Positions 12,501 through 24,050 of a stretch of 64,000 bases of DNA are shown here, in pieces. Below the pieces are notes generated by a model that worked only from the letters and a program-made list of their open reading frames with translations, did not search any database and had not been told where the DNA came from. Positions within the stretch are counted from its first letter, which is position 1; each line of letters begins with the position of its first letter. The stretch is from positions 186,001 through 250,000 of the forward strand of contig BDSI01000059.1 of the NCBI GenBank assembly GCA_003117195.1, written 5' to 3'. The DNA comes from Eudorina sp. 2006-703-Eu-15 (lineage: Eukaryota > Chlorophyta > Chlorophyceae > Chlamydomonadales > Volvocaceae). The translations under genes and the position numbers were made by a program.

Positions 12501-14546
12501 TGCGCCACGACTTCAGGTGGGATCTCGGGGGCTGCGGGCTGGGATGGATGGATCACATCTGCGCAGACCGGAACCGGTGGGGTGGGTGGGCTCCACGGCG
12601 TGTGGCGGTCCGCTCGCACGGGTCGAAAAGAACAGCCGAGCCCAGGTGTGTGTGTGGGGGCCGCGGGTTCCCAGGGTTCGCCACCTGCGTGTGGGATGCC
12701 CGGAACACACACACGCACTAAGCAACACATTCTGCGGGCCGGGCGGTTCTTCTCGTTTCTCGCTGAACACACGTCGGTATGTGTGCTTGGCTTCCAGCTT
12801 GGCAGTCAGCTCAGAACCGCCGCCGCCTAACCACTGCAAATCTGTCATCGCAGCTCAATTCGCGCTTTCTTTCCCACTCCCATGACGCAAAACCACACGC
12901 CTACACCAAACCCCTACACCAAACCCCTACACCAAACCCCTACACCAAACCCCTACACCACACTACACCCCTACACCACACCCCTACACCCCTACACCAC
13001 ACCCACACACCACACCCACACACCACACCACCATACCACACCCACACACCACACCCACACATCCCTACACCAAACCCTACACCACACCCCTACACCACAC
13101 CCCTACACCACAACCCCACACCACCACACCCAGGTACATGCCCCAGGTGATCAGCTCCGCCATCGGAAACGCGCCGCCGCCCTCCGGACTCGTCAGAATG
13201 CTGCAATGCTTCGGCCGCGGAGGCCGCATCAACAAGAACACCCGGCACAGCATGGTATCTGTGCTCAGGTGGGGGCGCAGGGGCGGGTGGGTGGGGTGGC
13301 TGGGAGGAGAGGGAGAGGGGAAGGAGAGGCAGACCGGGGCTCGGCGGACTCGAGCTGTCTGCCGCAGCTGCTGCGCGAGGCGCTTGAGTGGGGTGGGGTT
13401 TTGCGGTCGTCATGACAAGGCCTTCCAATTAGCCCGTTGGAGCCGCGCCCTCACCCTACCTGCACCAGCAGCAGCACCAGGGGGGCAGGTGGGGAACGCC
13501 AGGCATGGGCTCCCGGGGGCCGCACGGCCTGGGCCCCTCCGCGCCCTGCGGCTGCCCGCAGCGCCGCCGCCTGCGCTGCGCGGCCCGGCGTCCTCGGCGC
13601 CCCGCTGCAAGGAGCGGCATTTCCAACGCTCTGGTCCCGCGGGTTCCCGGACCGCGCACGGGTTCCCCTGCGTCCGTCCGCTGATGCTGATGCCGCAGGA
13701 ATAAGTTGGGGGCACACGTCCCCCTAGACAACAAGCGCAACTGGTGCGAGGTGACGGAGCACCCGGTGAGCTCACGACGTTGCGGAGATGGGAGGTGGCG
13801 GCGGCAATAACCTGCAACTGAAAGAACATAAAAACAACAACGGAACCAGGGAGCTGCGCCACCACCGGCCCTGCTGTGTGTGTTTGATGGGGGGGCTGTC
13901 CCGGCTGCCCGCCGTGTCTGCCTGCTTGCCCGCCGTGAGAAGCGTGTGCTTAGGGTCATGGTTTTAGTACGCAGTGCGAGACAGTGGAACCGGCCGCTCC
14001 TTCCCAACCTCGCTCCTTGCCGCGCTGCGCCGCGCCGGCGCCCCGCAGGCGGATGAGGGCGGCAGCCTGACGTTCTCGCTGCGACTCGAGGTGAGCGATT
14101 CGAGGCTCGGCTGCGAGCTGCTCAAAGGTTGCGCCCTCTGTAACGATGAGCATTCGCTGATGCAGTGGGGGAGAAGGAGGTTCCGGCGGTTTGGCTGTCT
14201 TGTTTGAGGGAGTTGCCCGCCGTTGGCGGTTGCCCACCTAGAGCTTCGTAACCAGTCGAAAAAAGCGGCCCCACGCACCGCCAGACACGGTATGGTGGCC
14301 CCATTCCCCTCCGCCGCCGGTCTTGATCCGATTCGCGTTGGTACTTGTTGTCGTCCAGGATAAAACTGTCGGGCCCCAACGGTGTGTGGTCTTGGTGTGA
14401 TTGGATGTGTGCAGGATACCCCCGGCAACGTGGATGCCGTGAAAACGTTCGCCATCGTCGTGCCCCCCCTGGAGCCATTGAAGGCGGGCACGGGCGCGCC
14501 AGAGTACTACCACGGCCGCCACCGGCGGTTTGGACTGAAGGCCTGA
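6536..14546 (+). CDS. PhoD-like metallophosphatase
   Basis: Sixteen exons with consistent phase: 6536-6580, 7042-7329, 7671-7817, 8143-8218, 8414-8547, 8975-9034, 9536-9715, 10386-10519, 10900-11050, 11544-11664, 12074-12146, 12355-12516, 13134-13268, 13699-13765, 14049-14090, 14415-14546. They encode 648 aa. The metal-binding signatures of the PhoD phosphatase/phosphodiesterase superfamily are intact: GGDQLYCDD (239-247), SWDDHDIFDGWGSY (from 313) and LLSGDVHVAGAG (from 495). The general plan matches the PhoD-like proteins of fungi and algae, including the N-terminal domain before GRNSAAHWGFYSCSGF and the AIGN-type segment near 537. No membrane segment is obvious and the first exon has no clear signal peptide, so a cytosolic or membrane-peripheral enzyme is likely. 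The natural substrate cannot be read from sequence. The weakest sites are the donors GTTGGT (exon 1) and GTCGGT (exon 7). Confidence 0.93.
8655..8681 (+). repeat. dispersed repeat family A, divergent copy
   Basis: GTGTTTAATGAGAAACCCGC followed by CCAGAAC, in PhoD intron 5, about 110 nt after the donor. It matches the family A core TGTTTAG-A-AAGA-ACCCGCCC with substitutions. Confidence 0.55.
8769..8865 (+). repeat. hairpin-bearing dispersed element, family D copy 1
   Basis: About 97 bp from ATCGTTACATATCTGCCGGG to GGAGGGGCGTAG, flanked on both sides by GT-rich sequence, in PhoD intron 5. It is nearly identical to the reverse complement of 28741-28843. The exception is a stem-loop whose arms differ: here CTCCTC-TGAT-GAGGAG. 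Both copies are in the sense orientation of their host gene. Confidence 0.85.
9753..9803 (+). repeat. dispersed repeat family B, degenerate copy after a donor
   Basis: GGGGTACAGCGTAATTAG, then GTGGACGTGTTCATACTGCG, then CGACTGCCAGAGCAAAGG. It starts 38 nt after the end of exon 7 (9715), with the GGGGTACAG end towards the exon. Confidence 0.6.
9905..9964. repeat. 20-bp tandem repeat, three copies, PhoD intron 7
   Basis: Three adjacent copies of CAGGTCCGGAGCCTGCGGTG with one or two substitutions each. Confidence 0.9.
10719..10804. repeat. 33-bp tandem repeat, 2.6 copies, PhoD intron 8
   Basis: The unit begins AAGACCAGCCGAATAGATGG and continues GGAGGTTTGAGGT. Starts are at 10719, 10752 and 10785. 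The junction between units creates GAGGTAAGA, a donor-like string. Confidence 0.9.
12740..12773 (-). repeat. dispersed repeat family A, divergent copy
   Basis: GGGCCGGGCGGTTCTTCTCG followed by TTTCTCGCTGAACACACG, in PhoD intron 12. It is close to the tandem form at 42241-42324. Confidence 0.5.
12897..13130. repeat. C/A-rich tandem repeat, PhoD intron 12
   Basis: Imperfect tandem units of CCCTACACCAAA, then CCCTACACCACA and CACACCACACC, run up to the acceptor of exon 13134-13268 and serve as its pyrimidine-rich tract. Confidence 0.9.
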
Positions 14547-14846
14547 GGGCGCCGAAGGAGCGAGGGGGGCCGGTCTGGGGCCACACCAGCCATCCCCGGT
14601 TCACCGTGGATGCAAGGGCCCGGCGCAAACACGAGGCACGGCGGCTGCACCCCGCCGCGCGCACAGGAGCAATGAGTTGAGCCTTTTACCCGACAGCGTC
14701 ACGTTGAGCTCCCGCCTTCCGATGAGAAGCGCCTGACGGGTGCTTGGGGTGGAGGCGCCGCCGCGGGTTCATTCCCAGACGGATCCTGACGAACCCATCA
14801 CAGATCGCCCGGGCATCCCCTCCCGATTCCAACGGCGATATTGTTG

Positions 14847-14870
14847 GTGTTTAGACAAGAGACCCGCCCG
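14847..14870 (+). repeat. dispersed repeat family A
   Basis: GTGTTTAGACAAGAGACCCG then CCCG, about 300 nt after the PhoD stop, probably in its 3' UTR and in sense orientation. Confidence 0.7.
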
Positions 14871-15530
14871 TTTATGGTGTGGAAAGAACTTGGTTGGTCA
14901 AGCGGCGCGCACGCGACCGGCGGGCCACATCCTCCGCCGAACGAAGTAGTCGAAAGGCGTGCTCGTACCGTATTGCGAGTTGACGGTGTCTTAGTTGCCG
15001 TTGACGGACGGTCGCTGCTCGGTTGGGGTTGCTGCCGGTAGGAGGGAAAACCTGCGCCGCGGCTGAGCTGTGACTGTTATTGTTGTTGTGTTGCTGTTAT
15101 TGGGCGCAGCTGACTGAACACTGTTGAAACCCAGTTGCTGAAACTTAGTTGCTTAGACACAGTTGCACAGGCGCCGTTGCTGAAGACGGAAATCAAGTGC
15201 AGTGCCCCTGCTGCCGCACGGACATAACGCCGGGCAAGTGTCAAGCAAGGGCCAACCGTTGCTGTACATATGAGATGAGGGAATGAAGCCTGCGGGCCTC
15301 ACGTGGGCCAGGGCGGGTTGTTGCCAACCCCGCAAAGCGTCCCGGGGCGGGGGCGGGGTCATTTCCTCTCTGTGTTAGCGGTGGCCCGGCCTCGCTGCGG
15401 TCCAGACCTTGACCAGACGACGTGGACAGCCACCCGTGGGGGAGAGGATGGGGCGGCGGCCGCCCCATTGAATGATGACGGTTGTGTGCCGATTGTTTTC
15501 TGGATTGTAAGGGCCGCCGCAGCCCGTCCG

Positions 15531-15555
15531 TGTGTTTAGAGAAGAGACCCGTCCG
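15531..15555 (+). repeat. dispersed repeat family A
   Basis: TGTGTTTAGAGAAGAGACCC then GTCCG, followed by a short GT run, in the PhoD 3' region. Confidence 0.75.
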
Positions 15556-17882
15556 TGTGTGTGCGGTTGGTTCCTGTCGGTACTCCAGTAGACTCTGCCG
15601 CGACACAGGCTGGGTCTGCTGGGTCCACTGCATGTCCGGACTCGGGATGTCCGCGCATTGCGGGACGATTCTGTTTGCAGTGCCGGTGCGCTTGAGGCCT
15701 GTATATGTGAACGTAACCTCGGCGCGCAGCGCAGCTCCCTCCCACGATGATGATGATGATGATGTCACTAGTGATGATGACCGCCTGTGGTGATTTGATA
15801 CAACAGATGATAAAGCGCGAGGTCTCTTGCCATAGGGCAAAGCAGGCTCGCCGGGTGTCCACTAAGGGGTTGGGGTTTGGCCGGTTGCGGCTGTGGAGAA
15901 GCTGCACGACGTGATATCGCTGTGACGGCTCTCGTGACGGCGTTCTGATCATCGTACAGTACGGCACTGTCAGAACGATGTGAAGGGTCCAATATCCGAA
16001 CGTTGAGGCAGCTCCCTAATTATTTCGGTGACCATATCGTTTGCTCGTGTGATGTGTTTCCTTTGCAAAGCTGTTATTCGGCGTTTAGTGCGCGGGGGAT
16101 TGGGGTGCCTGGTCGACATGGTGCCCTGCTGATTTGTGGTTGTGCTTGCTGCTCGTCTGCGAAACAGGGAGAGCCGCCAGTGCGTCCTGCTCGCGAGGCT
16201 ATCTCCTCAGCCCTACTTGGCGGTGTGTAACGCGGATGCTTGAGGTTGCGCATGGCCGTGAGGGCCCCCCATTGATCGGTGATTGAAACACCAGAAGCTG
16301 CACCGCAAATTGAGTGAGGGGCGGGAGGGGCCCAGACTCGGGCATCAATCTGCTACAGCACAAGACATGCTTGTGTGTGCTTGCTGCTTGGTATGTATGT
16401 ATCGTTGTTCCCCATCTCATGGAGGGAAGGACGGTGAAGTGACTTCCCGGTACGACGATCTGGGTTGCCCAGAAGGGGATTGGATCCTATGCTAAAGAAG
16501 GTCGAGTAGGCCAGTTGCTCCTAGGAATCCACTGATCTGATCTATTGACCTCGAGGTGCCGTGCACCTGGCAAGGACTGAAGCGGCGCTGCATCGGCGGC
16601 AGCCCGCCTGGACTGCTCCGCAATGGGCCTGGACTGTGCTGCGCGCTGTTCGCTCGGCACGCAGTGGACGCTCCAGGCGAACCCTTCGCGTGCGCGGCTA
16701 AGCGTTGTAAAGCCCAGATATGATCCTGCCTCGGGGAGAGGGAGGGGAGCATCCGCGCGCGCGGTACAGGCCTGGGAATGCATCACGTGCCTACACACTA
16801 CAGGCCGAGCCACTCCGGGGACCCGCAGGTCTCACCATAACCTCAGCAAATGGCACGTATGTTGTTCTGTGCAAGTGTCTCGTAACTGAATCTTGTGGTA
16901 GAGACTGACTGGCCAATCGTAGCGACTTTGGATTCGTGAGGCAGATCTGGGCGTGAGGAGGGCGCGCAGGAAGAGCGAGTACGGCGGGATGGCGACCGTT
17001 GGGTCACTGCCGATGAGCACATGGGCGTATTCCCCAACGGGATCAACATTCTGAAGTGCAGCTGGGCTAGGCGCAGGCCGACCTCTCGCGTTAAAAAACA
17101 GGGCAAACCAACGGACAATCTGGCCACAAGTTTCGAGCTGGAAGTGTGCAGTGCCCATAGATTGTAGATATGGGCGTGTTTCAGAGACTCGCTGAACGGT
17201 AGTAGTAAAAACGGTTACAGTTGGCACCGGCTGGTGCATTGGCAGGGCGAATGCCTAGAAGGCATGGTGAATTTCAGCGCGGTCGAGGTATGATACATTG
17301 CCGCGCCTGATACTCCTGGCCGTGCGGATGACCTCGTACGAAGCAAGACCACATCCTTGCAGAAACAGCCAAAAATGAACAACTCGAAAGCTTTCGAGGG
17401 GTGCCATACGGTGTCATCAGTGGCCGTCATTTATGTATCAAGATGGTTAAGGGTCAGCAAGAATAAAACCGTACGATACAAGCTGCCGTGACGGCACGAA
17501 GGACTGCGACCACGTCATCGACATAACCACGTAATCGACATGTACGGCACAGTTACCAAGCAGTTCACGACAGTTTTTGTTAGCCATAACAGCCAGTTCG
17601 AACGTTGAAAGCCAAGTAAGTACTGCAAGGAGCATACGGTTGCAGTGCGAAGGCATCACAGGAACATGGACTGGAACCATCAACACACAGTGCAGCGCAT
17701 TGACGCATACCATACGGGAGTAACAGACGCGTTAAACCACCATCCTTCCGTGACATCAATACAGCACCTAAAAAGCACACTTATTGAAATTCCATCCGCA
17801 CGCTGGATCACAGAACTCTTCACTCTTGTGTGGTGGTGCACACTGGCGCCGGTGCCACGGTCTTTTCCGCAGCACATCGTGC

Positions 17883-18973
17883 TCACTTGACGGTAAGCTG
17901 GCGGGTCTCTTGGCACATGGCGCTGTAGGCAAGAGAGGCACAACAAAGACATGTCAGGATCTTCTCCAGGGAAGAGACGGTGATGTGTGCCAAATAACAG
18001 GCCAAGCGGAGGTTACTCACCAGAGAGGACAGCACATGGTCAGGAAGCAGTCGGCACACCCGCTGCCGGCGATGTTGTACTTGTCACGGATGCGACGACG
18101 GGCGCCCATATGCAATAGGCAGCACAAGCTGTGGCAGGAAGATTTGCGAGGTCAGTCCGGGAAAAGTTGGGAAAAGTTGCAGATACAAAGGAATAACAAG
18201 GCGAGCGAAAGCTTACCCCAAACTCCACATCAGGCTGTAACAGCAGCACGCGCCACAGCAGTTACCGCCACAGTACACCTCCTGCAAGACGGAACGTCGG
18301 CATTCCTCGGTCGATGCTTATCGCAAGACCAACCGTTTGACCTTCCTCCCATGCAGCCTTTCCAAGAGAAACATGGAGACCAAGTGATCGTTTGTGCCAG
18401 GTATGTCCGTGCACAACAGACTGCTGAGGTGCGTCCTAGTCACCAGTATCACTTCCGAGAGGGGAGCCGGCGACAGATAACAGCGCGACTCTCACTTGAA
18501 CAGAACAACAAACATCCAGCGCACAGAATGCATACTGAAGGTCCAGTGCTTATGCCAAGCAGCAGTGTTGAACCCAGCAGGACATGGGTTGCGTTGTTCA
18601 AACGCAACGCACCGAACAAGCAGTAATATAGCAGTGGCCAGGCAAGCATATTAAAAGCTTTTGCTGCATTGTTTAATATAGAACGTTTTGGAACCACGTT
18701 CACGACTTACCCCAGCACCCATCTGGCCAACTTCGGACCCATACGCACAGCAAGGGCAGCACCAGACGTAAACTGCATAAGCAAGCGGGAATGATTAAAC
18801 ATCGTTAGCTGGTTGGTCAACGCCCGGCGCCGTGAAAGCAGACCCCCGCTGACACCGGAACGCAGGCCATGCCGAGCGGCCTCTGGCTACCATATTTGAG
18901 ACTTACAGCAAGTACCGGCGCCACCTGGGGGCGCGCACCAGCTGCAGAATCCAGAGCTCCACTCGGCCGACAT
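17883..18973 (-). CDS. PLAC8/cornifelin-family cysteine-rich membrane protein
   Basis: Five short exons, 18973-18907, 18772-18711, 18281-18217, 18128-18021 and 17922-17883, give 113 aa. Every phase matches and every intron is bounded by GTAAG or GTGAGT and CAG. The protein starts MSAEWSSGFCSWCAPPGG. It carries the family pattern: a Cys-rich block (FYVWCCPCCAYGSEVGQMG), a Cys-rich hydrophobic stretch (CCGACCCYSLMW), the CLLHMGARRRIRDKYNIAGS segment, and the terminal CADCFLTMCCPLCAMCQETR. This is the order of plant PCR/FW2.2 and animal PLAC8/cornifelin proteins, which sit in membranes and are linked to metal export, Ca2+ influx or organ-size control. The role here is unknown. Length is typical for a single-domain member. 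The exons are too short to stand out as ORFs. Codon use is less G/C-biased than in RPB2. Confidence 0.87.
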
Positions 18974-21900
18974 ATTGGTTGGGAGGAAAGTTTCGTAAAC
19001 GCTGAAGGTTCAAATGAAGCAGAATGTAGGCCTACATATGTCGCGCAGATCGTGAACACTTGTTCCCTTCACCTTAAGAAAGGCTGTCGACTGTCCTTAG
19101 CCAGTATGCCGTATAAGTTCACGACCTGTACGAGAATTGACCAACTTGCAGTGGTCCCCTGCCCCACCTGCACAATTGGTAACTGATCGCGTTTGAAAAC
19201 TAAACGCAACGCTCGACGTCAACGGGTAAGACGCCAAGTAGTGCGTAACTTCACGGTCTTCTGCACTAGCTACGCGTTTCAGTTCGTAAATTAATGCGAA
19301 TCTATTTCATCAACTTCGTCGGACATTCGGACCATCAAAAGGGTTTTCCGAACGTCCGACTAATGTCCCTCACTGGTCCCTCCCCGTCTACCTCCGTGCC
19401 GCTTATGATATTCTCGTAGCAAAAGATCAATGGATCCTCTCAATCAGCCCGGACGCCGAGGTTTTTGACAAACCTAGAGCGTTTAGACTTGTTGCTATCC
19501 TGACCTCGCCCTCATCATCACTGTGCCGTCCAGCAACACCCTCACGGCCGGCTCTGTTTCTGGACGGTCGTCAAGCCCTTCACAGGCCGCCATCCCCGTC
19601 AGGCCGCCAACCATACCCCCGCCGCACCACGTCCTGCATGTTTGCACCTTCCGCAGTATGTAGCCCTCTTGCGTTGCCCCATCGCCGCGGCGCGCCAAGC
19701 AATCCAGGCCACGTAACCCCCACCCTCGTACAGGCACCTACCTCATCAAGTCGGGCCCCGGGTGAATGGATGCCGCGGGCATACATGGATACATGCATGA
19801 CGTACGACAGACCGCTAGGGCTTCAACGCAATTCTTACTATGAAGCCCAGCGGGCTGAGCGAACCCAGCCGAGCGCCAAAACATTGAACAACAAGTCCTC
19901 AGCCAGGGACAGAACCGCAATACCACATGATGCACCACGCGTGTCGCACCGTGCGTGCGCTGATGGCAAGGGCGAACACAAGGTTTCATATGTTCACCTC
20001 ACCGCTTGATGGAACCCCGGCGCAACGCCCCAGGTCCCACACGCATGCCCCCATCCCGTGCCCCCGCCTCCGTCCCGTCCTATGGCCGCATCCAGCCAGT
20101 CGGTGTCCTCCCAATTCCAAACCCTTCCTTACGGAGAAACGACAGCGAAACCCCCACCCTCCAAGCACCTCAATCTCGACCTTCCCCTAACTACGACCCG
20201 CGACATCGCCTGCTTCGTGGAGCGTTTCTCGCTCCTCCGCCGCGCAGTCACGACACACTCGACACCGCTCGATTGCAGCCCAGCCATCTCTCCCGCCTCT
20301 TTTCGTCCTACCTACCTTTTCCTGCTGCCTATCTTTTCGTCCTTGCGTTCCTTCCCCCTCTTAGCTCTCACCGTGGCCAGGTCATCACAGCGTCTGATTG
20401 GTGGTCCGCAGGCTATCCTCGTGCCTCGGCAACGTTCCGTTTGTTCCTCAGCTTTGACTTCTTACAGACAGGCACTTCGGTTATCGCAAGCGTGTTTGTG
20501 CATGGCTCCCGCACTCTAGCTCTTCCCATGTATGCTCATGTCAAAAGCCAGGACGTGCCGGCGATGCCGGTGTGCATGGGCAGACGGTTACTGGGAGGGG
20601 CCAGGCACGCACACGCCCCCGCGCTCGCTGTGCTCTTCGGGGATAATTGGTGAAACGTACTGGCCGGTGCGTGTCCGTCTAATACGTTCTCCTAAGGTCA
20701 CCTGGAGTCTTGCCTGGAGAGGCAAGGTTGAGAGGCGTTAGCTTACCTGATCGTGCTAGAATCTACCGAAGGCGACCACTTCTCGATTTCGCCGCCATCA
20801 TCAATCGGCTTCCCGCTTGAAGCCACCTCTCAAGCGCAGCGCTCGCCGGGCAACGTGGTATGGCTGCGGCGCCGCTGTCCCTGTTCGGTCGCTGCCAGCC
20901 GGGCCCTCCAGGCTGGCTCCAAGATAATCCAGATGCTCCTGGTTGGCGCCTGTGGGTGAGGCGAAGCAGAGTTCCGCAAAGGCAACTGCCTGTCAGCTTC
21001 CATGTTTTTGGTACTGCCCAAGGTGGCTCGCTGTGGCGCGTCCAGCTTTAAAACTCACAACCTGGATGGCGTTGGATCTACAAAGCAGGCGTGAAAAACA
21101 GTACCGTTCACGCATGTCCCTCTTCAAAACACCACGCCAAGAAAGCTAAAACAGTACGATTCGGTCATGTGAAACTGATGAGTTTGGTGGTATTTCAGAA
21201 GGGCGGCTTAATTTGGCAATATCAGCTGCAACCAGCGAGCAGGCAGAGAAAGAGAATACCTACTCGGTTAGCATGCGTGCGTAGCTACGATGCTTGAAGG
21301 GGCGTAACAACATCGCGGTGGACTTCGCGTCTGTGTTATGAACAGACCTTCGCGCACAAGAATCATGCAACCTGAGCACAAACCCACAAAGCAAACTGCC
21401 TTGTGTCCACCAAGACTTAACGTCTGCTCTACACTACGCTGAGCTGTGAGCTGATCTAAACGAGCGACCAACCAGAGCCCTCGTGTACAACGCCAGCACT
21501 GTCCTTTTGTTCGCATACCATAGTGACACGTTCTAAAACATAATGGTAATGAGTGCCAGCGCACAATGTAAGTGTTGCATGCCGCGCATCTTTCAGCGCT
21601 TACCAGGCAAATTGCCAGGACGGGGGAAGGAAGTTTCCGCAGGCAGCCAGCAAAGACCAGCGGCGTTAATCACCAAGCTTTATCTTCACATTTTAGCTTG
21701 GCTTCCCAATTATCGCCCTCGCCAAGCGCCGCCGCAACGCCTGTGGCTCCTCTGACCACGCTCTGCCTGCAGGCCATCCAGGCCGGCTCGGATAGCTGTT
21801 GCTGGGACTGGAGCACACTGTCAATACAAACGATCGACACAACAATCTGTGTGCTTAAGGCGCAATCAATTGTTGCAACGTAGATAGATTACATGAAGTA

Positions 21901-22221
21901 CATTGTCGACGGATTATCTATTGTTCATGGATAGTTGTGTGGGCATGATTTACGCAAAAATTACAAATAAGTCTATAAAAGTAGAAGAGATGAGTAACAA
22001 CATATCTTGCCGGTGTGACATGGGGGCGTCGTAACCATTCCATGTATTGCATGTATCGCGTAAGGGAATCTTCCCATGGGGGACGTAGGTTTACGTCACT
22101 TTCCTTGCACGAATCGTGAGATGACAATTAAAACTGTCAATCTTTACACAGTCATGACGTTCGTGGCGTCACAAATGGCTTAAACTGGCAATTTTATTCG
22201 TACCGAGACCTGCCGGCCGCA
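18974..22221. other. unresolved region, relatively A/T-rich, with possible unrecognised exons
   Basis: 3.2 kb upstream of PLAC8 with no confident gene. Two weak hints are present. First, a plus ORF from ATG at 20082 to 20519 (146 codons, starting MAASSQSVSSQFQTLPYGET) has no recognisable motif. Second, a minus segment at 21817-21690 is listed separately. The PLAC8 promoter and 5' UTR should lie just above 18973. No tRNA, satellite or family A-D repeat was noticed. Confidence 0.35.
21690..21817 (-). other. possible unrecognised coding exon
   Basis: Reverse strand between an acceptor ATTGACAG and a donor GTGAAG. One frame reads VLQSQQQLSEPAWMACRQSV and then VRGATGVAAALGEGDNWEAK, with normal amino-acid composition. 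A segment near 20960-20880 on the same strand has a loosely similar LEPAW sequence but soon meets a stop. I could not connect either to a start or to neighbouring exons. Confidence 0.25.
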
Positions 22222-22918
22222 TTACGGCATTAGCCAGCCTGCACCGATTGCAAAATGGCCCCCAATCACTACAACGTTCGTGTTTATAATCACGTATATC
22301 GCCGCTGCCATGTCTGCGGCACAACCGCACACACCGACTGGACCGTGCACCCGTGCGTGTACCCCTGTGCACATTTGTACTCACCGCGCAACGACCGACC
22401 CACATACGAAGCAACCTGACCCGGTGTTTGACCGGCGATGAGCCAACTGCTGTGCACAACGAGTACAGGAAGGAAAGGAACGCTGTGAGGGAGGGATAGG
22501 GACTGCTCAGCTGCAGGAACGTCGGCGGTGACCCACCAGCGCCCCCACCCCGTGCCCCGACGACGTGCTCGTGTGCGCAGGATGCGGGCTCTGCGCAAAG
22601 CGCATTGGCGTCGTAACTCGTATTGTGGCGCAACGGGTTCCACATACCGCACGTGGATTGGGACACGAGGTGCAAGCCCGTACGATGACCCTGCGGAACT
22701 ACAGCAGCACGTTCCAAGGAACGGCCGTGCACTCTTACCTCCGCTGCAACGCGCACACTGAGCTTAGCATGCTGGGCCTTGCCCTGGTATACACACCGTT
22801 TGATCCCTTTGGGGGGTCCGCTGAAATGTTCATTCATTCACTGAGCTTGGCACGCTTGCTGGGCAATTGGGGACTCACAGCTTCCTCATCCACGGACGGC
22901 CATGTACGGCAGCGGCAT
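22222..22918 (-). CDS. tentative small membrane protein, unrecognised (5' end not found)
   Basis: A phase-consistent chain on the minus strand: 22918-22879, 22820-22739, 22502-22385, 22313-22222. The introns at 22821-22878 (58 nt, GTGAGT...TTTCAG) and 22314-22384 (71 nt, GTGAGTAC...GTGCCGCAG) look like normal short introns. The translation includes AAVHGRPWMRKLGPPKGIKR, then SWLIAGQTPGQVASYVGRSL, and ends DMAAAIYVIINTNVVVIGGH FAIGAGWLMP before TAA, so a C-terminal membrane segment is predicted. I recognise no family. The last two exons are the most convincing. The acceptor of 22502 competes with one at 22482, which would change the upstream frame. No start exon was identified, though MDRHGFPNRA near 23040 is possible. 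It could also be a chance chain. Confidence 0.33.
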
Positions 22919-24050
22919 CTGACAAAGCAGCAAATGGCCAAGCGGGGCATCTGTTCGCCTCGCATCGCGGTCATAAAGCTAACAGACATGCGCGATTGGG
23001 GAATCCATGACGGTCCATGGCGCAAGATCGTGCACCGGACCGCGCACCCGCTGCTGGGTCCACCTTGCCCTTGGCCTTCCGGCCTCAGGTCTGGAGTCCA
23101 CTGCAGCGCTTCTCGTGAGATAACTGGAACAACACCCGCTGTCACCGTGCACCAAACTACCACAACCCTGCCCTCACGCTGCGTTTGACCGACAAGGGCC
23201 TGTCCCTGGGACAGGCCCCGTGGGACAGGCCCCGGACCTGCCCGGACAGGTCTTCCTTCGCCTCCCCTGTTGTGATCTGCCATGTCATACAATGCACATA
23301 CGCTCGGCTAATCACAATCGAGTCGTCGTTGATTTGTAATAGGGGAACTAACGGTGTCTTACGACACGTACGACACAATGCATACATCCATCCGTGGCGA
23401 TGTGTCCATGCTGTATGCTTGCAGCCACGTATGGGCACGGTATTTTCTCCGCCGCAACGTCGCAAAGCATTTTGTATGAAGCACTGGCGGCAGAAGATTT
23501 GGATATCACACAACCCAAACCCAACGGGCGTCTGCTGGTGCCCGCCTGTCAACCACAATTAAAAGTAACCAAGGAGCTACCCGGTAATTTTCAGGAAATT
23601 CAATACGCACGAAGATTTGAAATCTTCGCTGGCGGAGAGTGGCAGGGGTGTCGACCTTCCTTTGCAAATTCTAGAAGCGCCTTCAGTTATCGATTTCACG
23701 GCGACGCAAGGTAAAATCTCAATCTTTAACACTGTATTCATGGTGACTGAGGCAAAACTCTTGCAAGACAGCGGACAGCCTTTGACAGCGCAGGCGATGC
23801 AACGCTCCTTATGGCCCCCTGCCTTTGCAGACCCAAGATAGTTTGGTATATCCAGCACAAAGGATTGCCATTAACATCTTTCGTTTTGTGCCGTACTGTC
23901 ACCGACAAAGCCGAAGCCGTCTGACCGAGCGGCGCCCTGCACGAAGTTATACCGGACGGAGCTGTGCAACCGCAGTGGACCCCGGTGCCCACGTGGACGG
24001 GGCGTGGCGCCGCTCCGCGTTGTACTGCCAGCGCGCGCGGGACAGGTGAC
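22919..24050. other. upstream region of TTC1-like gene; no confident feature
   Basis: A GC-rich inverted cluster lies at 23199-23240 (GGCCTGTCCCTGGGACAGGC and a half repeat), and a short palindrome GAAGATTTGAAATCTTC lies near 23611. The TTC1-like promoter and 5' UTR should be here. ORFs on both strands have no recognisable motif. Confidence 0.35.

Larger units (their letters stand above)
14547..17882. other. convergent 3' regions of PhoD-like and PLAC8 genes; no gene found
   Basis: 3.3 kb between two stop codons on opposite strands. Candidate polyadenylation signals (TGTAA) are at 15506-15510 and 16226-16230 on plus, and at 17215-17219 (TTACA on plus) for the minus gene. Short T/G-rich repeats such as GTTGCTGAAACTTAGTTGC occur near 15130. 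Two family A copies are present (14847, 15531). ORFs of 60-140 codons on both strands lack motifs, and I saw no splice-consistent chain. Confidence 0.4.

Noticed and set aside
17784..18626. 280-codon plus ORF
   Set aside because: It starts with TTG, overlaps the PLAC8 exons on the other strand, and has no recognisable domain.
21918..22127. Minus ORF reading DVNLRPPWEDSLTRYMQYME
   Set aside because: It looks protein-like, but starts without ATG, lies just beyond the stop of the tentative gene at 22222, and could not be linked by splice sites to anything.
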